Part shown: piece by piece, positions 55,383-63,821 of the stretch
Position numbering within the stretch: position 1 is the stretch's first letter
Layout: each line of letters starts with the position of its first letter
Source: Roseiarcus sp963721905
GTDB lineage: Bacteria > Pseudomonadota > Alphaproteobacteria > Rhizobiales > Beijerinckiaceae
Assembly (NCBI GenBank): GCA_963721905.1
Contig: CAVRMF010000015.1
Location: 248,001-312,000, forward strand
Length of the DNA: 64,000 nucleotides
Direction of reading: 5' to 3'
Notes under the pieces: model-generated
Databases searched by the model: none
Told to the model about the DNA's origin: nothing
Seen by the model: only the letters and a program-made list of their open reading frames with translations
Translations under genes and position numbers: made by a program

Positions 55383-55775
55383 TCAGTGTGTGCGCCTATC
55401 GGGAGCCCTTTCCTGCTCTAGGATCTCCATGATGACGTCGCACCGGATCGGGCTCGCCCCCCGGACGATCAGGTCGAACAGAATCGACGCGCCGTGCTCT
55501 GTCGCGGCGGCTTCACGCACCTGTTCGGCGCACGGCGAAGCCGGAATCTCGAACGGCGAGCGAACCCTAAGTCCCGTAATGATTTGCTTGACCGCCACCA
55601 TGTCGAGGGTTGGATCGTCCCTCGACCCGAACTCTTCGCCCGGAAAGCGGTCGCGAACCCGATGCGACCGGTCGGGCCGCCGCTTGAACCATTCGGCGTC
55701 GTTCCGCGCCCAGTTGGTCGGTCGAGTGAAGAGACCGACGGTTGCGTTCAGGTATCGCCGCCCCGCTCGGTTCAT
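55383..55775 (-). CDS. Hypothetical protein of the element operon
   Basis: A 130-residue protein whose ATG overlaps the stop of the preceding short gene (ATGA). It contains RVRDRFPGEEFGSRDDPTLD and ASILFDLIVRGASPIRCDVI. No family is recognised. Coupling by overlap in a series of four genes supports its being real. Confidence 0.6.
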   Translation of the reverse strand: MNRAGRRYLNATVGLFTRPTNWARNDAEWFKRRPDRSHRVRDRFPGEEFGSRDDPTLDMVAVKQIITGLRVRSPFEIPASPCAEQVREAAATEHGASILFDLIVRGASPIRCDVIMEILEQERAPDRRTH

Positions 55776-55912
55776 GCGAGGCGCTCCGCAGCGATCCTTG
55801 CGTCGGCATGGCGCTTGGCGGTAAATTCATGGTCGAGCGCTTTGGCCGGCAGCTCTGGGAGGTCGTCGCCCGCATCACGCGGGGGCGGCTTCCCTCTGGG
55901 GGAAGCATTCAC
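55772..55912 (-). CDS. 46-residue ORF with overlapping start and stop
   Basis: GTG at 55912 overlaps the stop of the upstream gene (GTGTGA), and the stop at 55772 overlaps the next start (ATGA). The product, NASPRGKPPPRDAGDDLPEL then PAKALDHEFTAKRHADARIA, is basic and helical towards its C-terminus. The perfect fit between neighbours is the main evidence. Confidence 0.5.
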   Translation of the reverse strand: MNASPRGKPPPRDAGDDLPELPAKALDHEFTAKRHADARIAAERLA

Positions 55913-56115
55913 ACCGTCTCCTCGTTCTTGGCCTCGGCTTCAGCCACCACCCTCCGCACATATTCCTTAAGTGAACTGTATATGGTCCGAGACAGCTTTC
56001 CCTTGCCGATCGTCTGGATTTCGCCGCGCTTGATCAGGTTAGAATAGTGACCATCGCCAACGCCGATGAGCCGCTTCCCTTCGGCGTGCCTGATAAAAAA
56101 GGGCTCCATTTCCAT
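55909..56115 (-). CDS. Excisionase-like HTH protein
   Basis: A 68-residue protein starting at ATG 56115, with GGGAGGAG upstream. RLIGVGDGHYSNLIKRGEIQ resembles a MerR/excisionase winged helix: recognition helix, then TIGKGKLSRTIYSSLKEYVR as the wing and closing helix. It heads the minus-strand operon and is next to the direct-repeat cluster, a likely binding site. The longer upstream frame is AT-rich noncoding sequence. Confidence 0.65.
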   Translation of the reverse strand: MEMEPFFIRHAEGKRLIGVGDGHYSNLIKRGEIQTIGKGKLSRTIYSSLKEYVRRVVAEAEAKNEETV

Positions 56116-56256
56116 GGACTCCTCCCGCTTAGCTTCATATGAGGGATCAAACCACCAATTCGGCGACTTTGCAAGTATTAATATGCGAAGATATGCTATA
56201 TGGTAGGCAACTCGTTCAAATATACAAAGTCGATAAATTGGCTTATTAACAACTAG

Positions 56257-56370
56257 CCACCAATCAGTTAGCGCATGTGCAACAAGTGCACCGCAATTTG
56301 TTAGCCACATCGCAACAAGGCTACCAATCTGTTGGCCCAATCGCAACACAAGGCCACTGTGAACACAGTG
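56257..56370. repeat. Iteron-like direct repeats and palindrome, candidate origin or excision site
   Basis: Three ~33-bp imperfect repeats start at 56257, 56289 and 56322. They share CAATCnGTTnGC or its close variant CAATTTGTTAGCC followed by GCAACA. A 16-bp perfect palindrome, CACTGTGAACACAGTG, follows at 56355-56370, and an AT-rich stretch with ttaatatgcg and gatatgctat lies at 56177-56205. The arrangement resembles iterons of plasmid or element origins, or a cluster of excisionase sites. Confidence 0.6.
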
Positions 56371-56498
56371 AGTTGGCGGTTTAACAACTTAATTGCCAAC
56401 GCACTTGGCCCTCCTGGCATAGCTTGCCGCGCGTTGGAATCGAAGAGCCAATCGATGGCGTCCTCATCCGGGGGCCAAGGGCGAGCGTGTTGCGCAAT

Positions 56499-56563
56499 CT
56501 CGGCCCTTCAGGGCCGAGAGGATTTCAGAGCGTGCGGAGTGCTTCCAGGCCGCCTCCGGCCTG
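56499..56563. other. Two adjacent perfect tetraloop hairpins
   Basis: CTCGGCCC-TTCA-GGGCCGAG at 56499-56518 and CAGGCCG-CCTC-CGGCCTG at 56546-56563 form strong stems 27 nt apart; a third weaker one, GCTGC..GCAGC, is near 56590. No T-runs follow. This 56116-56685 gap holds these, the repeats and no gene. A structured RNA, leader or pair of terminators between divergent operons are all possible. Confidence 0.45.
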
Positions 56564-56846
56564 ACCGTTCATCCGCCGTCCTGCCCCGCCAGCTGCTGCT
56601 GCAGCGCCGCCAGGGCATGCCTATCGAGTGCGCTTTGTGTTATAGCGACGTGCGGGAGGAAAGGTGTCTTCAAGCGAGCGAACCGATGACCGATCCTGAT
56701 CTCGAAGGTCTACGCCACCCCCCAGTCCCAAGGCGCGCGCCCCTGCTCACGACTGGTCCCATCCCGCCGTCAGCCCGGGCGACGCGGCGCAACCTGGCCG
56801 CTGGGCCGAACCGCCACCCCCTCGCCGTCCCGACTTTACCGAACTC

Positions 56847-57365
56847 ATGCAAGCCAAGCGCGGCCTTTTCGCCGACCCGCTTGTCTGCGAGCGACTTGAG
56901 GCCCTCCTTGTTCGCCGCATTGCGGAGCGGGACGCCGAGCAGGGCTTGAGCCGCAGCGAGCGGGACCGGCTCGTTTGCACGCGAGCGAAACCGCGACGGC
57001 AGGAGTTCGCCGACGCGCTCGGGCTTGGTCTCGGCCAGGGCTTCGACCTCAACGCGATCTCGCGCCGGCCCATTCCCATGGATTGGGCGTGGGGGCTCCT
57101 GGAGTGGCGCAGCCACTCTCCCCGTGACTTGAGCGCCGGCTTCATCGACGACGCCGCAGCCTGGCTTCGCGACGGCGACGGCAGGCCGGCCGCGGTCGCG
57201 GTGCAGCCCGGCTTTCTCGACTGCGAGGCCGCGTTCCTTTCCGGTTGCGTCGCGCGGGTGGCGTACAGGCGAGGAATTGACATCCTCCAGCTCCCGGAGG
57301 AGCTGGGCTGGCACGGCCGTTCCGGCGCTCCGCGCGCGCTTGTGCTCTGGGCTCCAGCCTCCTGA
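56847..57365 (+). CDS. Hypothetical protein of the element
   Basis: A 172-residue reading frame, LFADPLVCERLEALLVRRIA to RSGAPRALVLWAPAS. The N-terminus is uncertain: in frame upstream HDWSHPAVSPGDAAQPGRW is plausible coding sequence without a start, while an ATG at 56686 (TDPDLEGLRHPP) is in another frame. A one-base error in the C6 run near 56718 would join them. I do not recognise a family. It starts the plus-strand gene set facing away from the repeats. Confidence 0.6.
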   Translation: MQAKRGLFADPLVCERLEALLVRRIAERDAEQGLSRSERDRLVCTRAKPRRQEFADALGLGLGQGFDLNAISRRPIPMDWAWGLLEWRSHSPRDLSAGFIDDAAAWLRDGDGRPAAVAVQPGFLDCEAAFLSGCVARVAYRRGIDILQLPEELGWHGRSGAPRALVLWAPAS

Positions 57366-57443
57366 CCGCCTCGTCCTGCTGGACGGCGGGCTTTGGCTGG
57401 GCGTAAGCCTTGCAGCTCCCGTTATGAAGGGAGCTTCATCGCC

Positions 57444-57779
57444 ATGTTCGTCACTCTGTTCGGCCCCACGAGCCATGAAGCCCGCGATGCGCCCGACGCC
57501 GCGGAGCTGGCCGAGGAGGTCATCCTGACGATGGTCGAGCGCTCCAAAGGTCTCGGCGTCGACACCGGCGACGTCGCCTCCCTGGTGGCGCTCGATCTGG
57601 TCGCGAGCCTCGCGGCCTACAATCGCGCCCCCTTGGCGGTCATCCTGGCGGCGATCGCCGAAGCCGCCCCGACCCGCGAGGCGCTCCTTCGCGACGCCAA
57701 CCGGCGCGGCGAGCGGCCGCCGCCCTTGAGTGTCGCCAGGTTGACTGCGATCGCTCCCGACGCCTGCCGGCTGCACTGA
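57444..57779 (+). CDS. Hypothetical protein
   Basis: A 111-residue protein from ATG 57444 (GGGAGC upstream). It is mostly helical: EARDAPDAAELAEEVILTMV, VASLVALDLVASLAAYNRAP, then a helix rich in Ala. No family is recognised. It follows the previous gene after 78 bp. Confidence 0.6.
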   Translation: MFVTLFGPTSHEARDAPDAAELAEEVILTMVERSKGLGVDTGDVASLVALDLVASLAAYNRAPLAVILAAIAEAAPTREALLRDANRRGERPPPLSVARLTAIAPDACRLH

Positions 57780-57993
57780 CTCAAGTCGGGCCAATTGCCC
57801 TCTCCGACCGAAAAAGATGCTAGTTTCTGCTCCTCGAACTTAACTCCTGCTGAGCGGCCCCGAGGGCGATCGGGGAAGAAATGTTGCGAAACGAATACCT
57901 CACTTGGAGACGCCGGTACGAGCCGGAAAATGTAAGGCTTATAGTTGTCGCTGAGTGAGACGAAAGGTTCGTGTCCAGAAGAGGGGGTAGCCA

Positions 57994-58470
57994 ATGACAG
58001 CCGAAATATATCATCTGTCGGTGCCACCGCCGATAATGAAGCCGAACTTTTGGCTTTACGCGTGGCGGGTTGGGCTGCCTTCAGGCGGCTACACCCACTA
58101 CGTGGGGATGACCGGCGACACCGGGTCTGCTCATGCGCAATCGGCTGCAAACCGTGTTGCCGCGCATCTCGGCTTCGGCATCGCCAATGCGCTTCGTAAA
58201 TACGTCCATCGGAAAAAACAAATTCATCTTGAAGACTGCCGCTCGTTGGATTTTTTCGCCTTTGGGCCGGTGTATCCGAAGCCCGCGCCCGCTGATTATT
58301 CAACTATGCGCGGCAAGGTCGCGGCCCTGGAAAAGCACTTGTGGGAACGAATGCAAGCTAGCGGCTATGAGATGCTGAACGACCCGCCGCGCACAAAGAC
58401 CATCCTCGACCTGGCTCGTTGGAATGAGGTTTGCGCTTCGTTTCAAAGGTGCTTCGCGGAGCTTCGCTAA
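57994..58470 (+). CDS. Hypothetical protein, possibly GIY-YIG-like
   Basis: A 158-residue protein with GAGGGGG before ATG 57994. GGYTHYVGMTGDTG could be the G-x-Y/Y-x-G core of a GIY-YIG nuclease-like fold, followed by RVAAHLGFGIANALRKYV and SLDFFAFGPVY. The active-site Arg and Glu cannot be placed with certainty, so the fold is only suggested. The C-terminal helix carries LARWNEVCASFQRCFAEL. Confidence 0.6.
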   Translation: MTAEIYHLSVPPPIMKPNFWLYAWRVGLPSGGYTHYVGMTGDTGSAHAQSAANRVAAHLGFGIANALRKYVHRKKQIHLEDCRSLDFFAFGPVYPKPAPADYSTMRGKVAALEKHLWERMQASGYEMLNDPPRTKTILDLARWNEVCASFQRCFAELR

Positions 58471-58673
58471 AAGCCAGCCCGCGGGTCCCAAACGCTCCGC
58501 ATGACCGCAACCGGGGTCACAAGCGGCCAATCAGGCGGTGTCGGTGCGGCACACCGGCCATTCTATATGTTGTGGCTGATAGGCACGCATCATTCCTCAT
58601 GGCAGCCGCCCGAATTGGCCGAGGCCAGACTGGTTGCTCGACCAGGAAATCGAATGAGGGAGGAAGCCGGTTC

Positions 58674-59042
58674 ATGCACGGGAATTTGGTGGAGCTGGCG
58701 CAGCGGTTCGTCCGCCTGTCAGGCGAGTTGGACGCGACCGGCGACGCCGAGAAGCGGCTGTTGTTGAACGGGGCCGGGCAAAACGAAACCCCTACGCCAG
58801 CCAGGCGGCCCGGCGCGAAGGGGCCGCAGCCGAGCCACCCGAAGGCGCTTCGGGCGGTTCAAGTCGGGCAAACAATCCTCGAACTCTTGCGGTCGTCGCC
58901 GGGATTACGAACGGCGGCGACCGCCAGGGCGACGGCGGCGGGAAGGTCGACGACGGTCGAGCGATTGAAACGCCTTCAGGCGAAAGGCTTGATCGAGCGC
59001 GCCGGCCACGGCCCCGGCCCCGGGTGGCGAGCGGCGGCCTGA
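58674..59042 (+). CDS. Winged-helix DNA-binding protein
   Basis: A 122-residue protein from ATG 58674 (GGAGGAAG upstream). An N-terminal helix (ELAQRFVRLSGELDATGDAE), a Pro-rich linker, then a MarR-like winged helix: ILELLRSSPGLRTAATARA, TVERLKRLQAKGLIERAGHG. A regulator of the element or its neighbours is likely; target unknown. Confidence 0.6.
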   Translation: MHGNLVELAQRFVRLSGELDATGDAEKRLLLNGAGQNETPTPARRPGAKGPQPSHPKALRAVQVGQTILELLRSSPGLRTAATARATAAGRSTTVERLKRLQAKGLIERAGHGPGPGWRAAA

Positions 59043-59443
59043 CGGCCGAGGAGATCGCCGATCTGCTCGCGCCTGGTCCGGCTTGCGCCCCATGCGAACC
59101 CTGGATCAAGCCGCTCACGGCTTGTGGCTTCCGCGGCGAGGCGACGTCGGGCGCACGCTTCGGCTGAGAAGTCCATCGCGAACTCCGTAAAAGGCAAGTG
59201 GCAGCCGGCGTGTTTGGTACCGGTTCTTGTGGCTACACACGGGTAGCTCTGAACGTTATGAAAGGCCGCCTGTGCGCCCAACGTTAGGGCTCCGGCCGCG
59301 TCCCCGTGGCGGTCACAAGCCCTCGCCGCATGGGCTTATTGCGCGCGCGCTGACGCCTGCATAGTGCCCCTCAAGCGCGGATAGACCGGCCAGTCGATAA
59401 GCGACGAGCATCGCACCCGCTCCCGCTTCCGCGCCCTCCCGCA
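59043..59443. other. Intergenic region, nothing recognised
   Basis: About 400 bp between convergent genes. A minus-strand frame here (59.0-59.3 kb) overlaps the winged-helix gene in opposite sense and has no motif. Confidence 0.45.
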
Positions 59444-62040
59444 TCATCGGCCCTTGAACCGATCGCGGATCGCTTTGGCCTTCGCCAATTGCTCCGAAAA
59501 ATACGCAGACGATTGCTCCTCGCCGCCCGACCTCAGTGTCTCATATGCTGTCTCAATCTGCCGCACTGCTGTCTCCGCGACGACCAGATCGTTGCTACGG
59601 TCCGCGATCAGCATCAGGGCGACCCCCTGATTGCCATAGGTAGCCGCCCATCGGAGCGGAACCCGCTCGCGCGTCCGCTCCTCCAGCGCCGCGCGATAGG
59701 CCGCGACCGCCTCCTCAAGCCGCGCCGTGCCGCTCTCCCGCTGGCCGAGCAATGCGAGCGCATTGCCAAGATTGCTCCGCGTCGCCGCCCAGTCGAGCGG
59801 AACCCGCTCGCGCGTCAGCTCCTCCAGCGCCGCGCGATAGGCCGCGACCGCCTCCTCAAGCCGCGCGGTGCTGCTCTGCAGCTGCCCGATCATTGTGAGC
59901 GTGTGGCCGAGATTGGTCTGCGTCCTCGCCCAGTCGAGCGGAACCCGCTCGCGCGTCCACTCCTCCAGCGCCGCGCGATGGCCGCAACCGCCTCCTCAAG
60001 CCGCGCCGTGCCGCTCTCCCGCTGGCCGAGCAATGCGAGCGCATTGCCGAGATGGGTCTGCGTCCTCGCCCAGTCGAGCGGAACCCGCTCGCGCGTCAGC
60101 TCCTCCAGCCCTGCGTGATAGGCCGCGACTGCCTCCTCAAGCCGCGCCGTGCCGCTTTCCCGCTCGCCGTGCTTCGCGAGCGCATCGCCGAGATTGGTCT
60201 GCGTCCTCGCCCAGTCGAGCGGAACCCGCTCGCGCGTCAGCTCCTCCAGCGCTGCGCGATGGGCCGCGGCCGCCTCCTCAAGCCGCGCCGTGCCGCTCTC
60301 CCGCTCGCCGAGCCTCCCGAGCGCATTGGCGAGATTGTTCTGCGTCGCCGCCCAGTCGAGCGGAACCCGCTCGCGCGTCCGCTCCTCCAGCGCTGCGCGA
60401 TAGGCCGCGACCGCCTCCTCAAGCCGCGCCGTGCCGCTCTCCCGCTGGCCGAGCAATGCGAGCGCATTGCCAAGATTGTTCTGCGTCGCCGCCCAGTCGA
60501 GCGGGTTCCGCTCGCGCGTCAGCTCCTCCAGCGCCGCGTGATAGGCCGCGACCGCCTCCTCAAGCCGCGCCGTGCTGCTCTCCCGCTGCCCGATCATTGT
60601 GAGCGTGTGGCCGAGATTGGTCTGCGTCCTCGCCCAGTCGAGCGGAACCCGCTCGCGCGTCCGCTCCGCCAGCGCCGCGCGATAGGCCGCGACCGCCTCC
60701 TCAAGCCGCGCCGTGCCGCTCTCCCGCTCGCCGAGCCTCCCGAGCGCATTGGCGAGATTGTTCTGCGTCGCCGCCCAGTCGAGCGGAACCCGCTCGCGCG
60801 TCAGCTCCTCCAGCGCCGCGCGATAGGCCGCGACCGCCTCCTCAAGCCCCGCCGTGCCGCTCTCCCGCTGGCCGAGCAATGCGAGCGCATTGCCAAGATT
60901 GGTCTGGGCTTTGCCTCGCTCATCGGCGGATGCAGCAAGAGCCAATAGCTTGCGCCTCAGGGCGATCAAAGCGACGAGATGCACATTGCTTCCGCGATCG
61001 CGGCCGTAGTTTTCGAGCGTCTCCGCTTCCGCATTGAGGAATGTCGCGATCGTCGCCGCATCCTCCCCGTGGAGGGCTTCGGCCAGAGCAACAACAGCGT
61101 CGCCAGCAGCTTCGCCGTCGTAGGCGGCAAGCGCTATGTCGCGCTCGCGATTGTAGAGTAGCGTCGCGCCCGCGACATAACGCTCGCGGCGCTCCTCTTC
61201 CTCGCGCCGCATCTCCTCGGCGGCCCTGCGCAAAGTAGCGCGGGCAAGGCGCGATTGGCCTTGATCGACTTGCGCCCGCGCCTTCGCCAGGGCCGCGTCG
61301 ACACTGGCGTCGATATTGGTCTCGATCGGTCGACCGGCGATCTCCGTTTCATAGATTTCGATGGCCCTCTGCACCTGCTGTTTCATGCCGTCAAAATCGA
61401 GTGCTTTGTCGCCGGCGACGCGCTTGGCCATTTCCTTGATGAAGCCTTCGGCGACGTCCCGTTCGCGCGCCGTCTGCTCGGCATAATCCTTGACCAGCAA
61501 ATCGAGGATCGCCGAGTAGGCGATGTGCTTGGCGAGATCGTCGCGGTTCCTGAAGGTGCAGCCGGAATAGCGGGCCATCGCTTTGAGCCGCGCTAGATGC
61601 GTGGCTTGTGCGACGCGCGAGGCGTCTGTCGGCGTGTATTTCGGGCCGCGTTTGGCGCTATCGGCCGCTTCCGCGATGAACAATCGCTTGCCGTGGTGAA
61701 GCGCGAGCCAAGCCTCCCACTGCGTGTAGGAAACGCCGGACCCATTTCTGAGCGCCTCGCCGAGGGGCGGCAGTTTGTACTCAAGATCGGGATATTTCGC
61801 GCGCAACGCATCCAGCGCGTGCTCGCCCGGAGCGGAGCCGGTCATGTCGCCGACGAGATGCACCACGGCGTCGCAATGGGCGATATAGACATCAAGCTTG
61901 TCGAGCGTGTCGCCGCCGAGGTCCTTGAAATCCTCCTGCACTTTCACCGAGACATTGTGCCGGGTCAGGTCGGCGCGCAGTTGATCGCGGTAAGCGCGGA
62001 ACTCATCGGAAACCGCCGAAAGAAAGACGCTTATCGACAT
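59444..62040 (-). CDS. DUF4062-like/TPR protein, frameshifted in repeat 7
   Basis: From ATG 62040 the first ~130 residues (SISVFLSAVSDEFRAYRDQL, DVYIAHCDAVVHLVGDMTG) resemble DUF4062/TIR-like effector domains of STAND- and TPR-containing conflict proteins. Helical middle region, then nine 47-residue TPR units with LEEAVAAYRAALEE and TRERVPLDWA, a degenerate tenth, and the end IRDRFKGR. A missing base near 59980 (gcgatggcc for gcgataggcc) splits it into 716- and 149-codon frames. It is the last gene of an overlapping operon that starts with the PqqD-like gene. Confidence 0.8.
59639..60906 (-). repeat. Nine tandem 141-bp repeats
   Basis: Units begin with codons for Q(T/N)NLGNAL and are near identical. 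The array is 1268 bp, which is 9 x 141 minus 1, matching the single-base deletion in unit 7. Units alternate among a few variants (for example GRLGERESG, ALLGQRESG, TMIGQRESS), suggesting block duplication. Confidence 0.9.
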
Positions 62041-62242
62041 GCGCCCTCCCGCCGTGCAATCCGCAAGATAACGTCGCTATAGCTCTCCCCCGGCGTCGCC
62101 CGAGTCTGTCGACCCAGACCTCGTCCAGCCAGACGGTGCGTTGACCGCGGTCTTTGAAGTAGGGTTCGACGGCCACCGAGCCGAGCGGGAGCGTTCGGGC
62201 AATTGCCTCGTAGGCGGCGACGCTGATCGCGATCTTGATCAC
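62031..62242 (-). CDS. Small LPLGSV-motif protein, frameshifted
   Basis: GTG 62242 overlaps the stop of the PqqD-like gene (GTGA). Product: IKIAISVAAYEAIARTLPLG, SVAVEPYFKDRGQRTVWLDE, VWVDRL; then after one indel near 62106, TPGESYSDVILRIARREGAC. Its end overlaps the DUF4062-like gene's start. The tail resembles the PGESxSDVI signature of antitoxin-like ribbon-helix proteins, but the family is not identified. A paralogue is at 63809-64000. Confidence 0.6.
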
Positions 62243-62721
62243 GGGTTCCGACAGAGGCCGGCGACACCACTGCAAAGCAAGCCCATACCGGGGCAACAGG
62301 TACCGAGCAGGCCCGGAGAAGCAGCAAGGCAAGGCTGGCCCAACGTTCCACAGCTTTGAGCTTGTGCTGGCATCGGCGCGACGATGCTGGCGACGACCGC
62401 TCCCGCGCCCAAGCCCAACCGCCCCGCGACCTCGCGACGGCTCTTGGCGGCGCTCATGTCAGGCGGAAACGCGATGGCTTCCGTCAGCAGCTGCGCTTTC
62501 GTCAGTTGATGCAGCGCCAGCCAGACCGCGCGTTCGTCCTCGCAGAGCGCGGCGGCGATCTCGGCGACCGATGTCTCGCCGTCGCACTCGCGCCAGACCC
62601 GCGCGGCAAACTCGTTCAAGCAACTCGCGGCGTCGCGGCCGCAGTCATAGACCAGCGTTTCGCCGTCGATCTCGCGCACGATCAACCGCTCGGTTTTCGC
62701 CTTCGGCATCGGGGTCGTCAT
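62239..62721 (-). CDS. PqqD-like domain fused to exported six-cysteine (knottin-like) tail
   Basis: A 160-residue protein. Residues ~12-85 look like a PqqD/RRE fold: LIVREIDGETLVYDCGRDAA, CLNEFAARVWRECDGETSVA, AEIAAAL. A signal-like segment follows: SRREVAGRLGLGAGAVVASI, ending VAPMPAQAQ, with twin Arg. The last 37 residues have Cys spaced C-x6-C-x10-CC-x6-C-x6-C, the framework of cystine-knot peptides. The order suggests recognition domain, export/cleavage segment and released peptide. No radical-SAM or peptidase partner is seen. Two overlapping genes follow. Confidence 0.7.
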   Translation of the reverse strand: MTTPMPKAKTERLIVREIDGETLVYDCGRDAASCLNEFAARVWRECDGETSVAEIAAALCEDERAVWLALHQLTKAQLLTEAIAFPPDMSAAKSRREVAGRLGLGAGAVVASIVAPMPAQAQSCGTLGQPCLAASPGLLGTCCPGMGLLCSGVAGLCRNP

Positions 62722-63614
62722 GGCGCTCTCGGTTCGCGCCTCGGTCAGGGGCAGGCGCGGGAAGCCGGGACCGAGAAGTCCGGCGTATCGGGGATCAACC
62801 TATCCCGCGCCAGAGAGCAGTGTGCCGTCGCCCGCGTCGGGTGGCAACACCGCTCGCGTCACGATGCGTGAATAGGCGACGAGCGCAGCAGCGGAAGCTA
62901 CGCTGATCTGGGAACTTCCAACCCGCCTGACCCTCTTGCCCCGACCCGCCGCTTCAGTGCGGCTGCTGGTGGAGCCGTCGAACGCATGGGGATCGCCCAG
63001 AAGAAAGCCGCGCCATCAAGGACGCGGCCAGTCTCAGGACTTCAAGGTGGATCGAGCTTGGCCCGTGCTGACGCAGTCGTCAAACGGGGCGGGAAGGCTC
63101 GGAAACGCGCCGCGCCGTAGCGGCGCTGGATGGCATTGGCGGGTCGGCGGCCACCCCACCTGCCCGGAAGGCCACGAAGGGCGTCCCAGCGCGTCCCTCC
63201 AGGCTCCTGTGGCGGTTTATTGGCCGACCAGAAGATGTCATGGTTAGAGCGGGACGACGCAACCCTTGAGATGCTGCGCCGCCCCTGACCACAGCGAGAC
63301 GGAAGGTTCTCACCGTGGCTGATCTATCCAACGACAATTTGACTCACGTGGGCAACCCCGCGCCAGCTTGGAGGTTGCCGCCGCGCATTCATTGACGCCC
63401 TTGATCGTCCCGGGAAAAGGAAAATTCCGTCGTTCCCAACCTGCCGGTCTGGCGCGCGCCGCGCATGCTGGGGGAAAACCGATCCTCCCGCCGCTCCGAG
63501 GATGCCCCCAGACGCCGTGCCCTAGCCGCCAGGAGCCCCTTTCTCGGATCGGCCGGTGTCATTCCCTTGGCGAGGCAAGAAAGCCCGTCCTGGAGGCTCT
63601 GGAGGCCGTCCACG
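62722..63614. other. Long intergenic region, nothing recognised
   Basis: About 890 bp. Six-frame reading gives only short frames of random composition. It should contain the promoter of the PqqD-like operon; no clear elements or repeats were seen. Confidence 0.45.
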
Positions 63615-63821
63615 TCAGCGCTCCCGCGATGTCACCACCGCGGTCGTCTCGACACCCAACCAACGGCTCGATGACCACCTATCGCCGTCGCTGTCCTCTC
63701 CGGCGGTGACGCCCATCCGCGTGCTCTCGTGGCTCACGTAGCCGTCGGGACCGGAGCACGTGCGGATGCCCTGCCACACGGAGCACGTGAGCAGGGCGAC
63801 AGCGGCGATCAGGGTGCGCAT
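63615..63821 (-). CDS. Small exported protein
   Basis: A 68-residue protein from ATG 63821, which overlaps the stop of the upstream gene (ATGCGCACCCTGA). A signal peptide, RTLIAAVALLTCSVWQGI, is followed by RTCSGPDGYVSHE, GVTAGEDSDGDRWSSSRW and TTAVV. The GPDGY and DxxGxRW pattern recurs in small secreted proteins of alphaproteobacteria; role unknown. Confidence 0.6.
   Translation of the reverse strand: MRTLIAAVALLTCSVWQGIRTCSGPDGYVSHESTRMGVTAGEDSDGDRWSSSRWLGVETTAVVTSRER

Noticed and set aside
56670..57794. 374-residue minus-strand open frame
   Set aside because: Antisense to two plus-strand genes with better start sites and composition; no recognisable domain.
59639..60906. Regular repeats that could look like a CRISPR array
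   Set aside because: The 141-bp units have no spacers and encode TPRs in one frame.
63080..63337. 85-residue minus-strand frame
   Set aside because: Short, low-complexity, no start signal or neighbour support.
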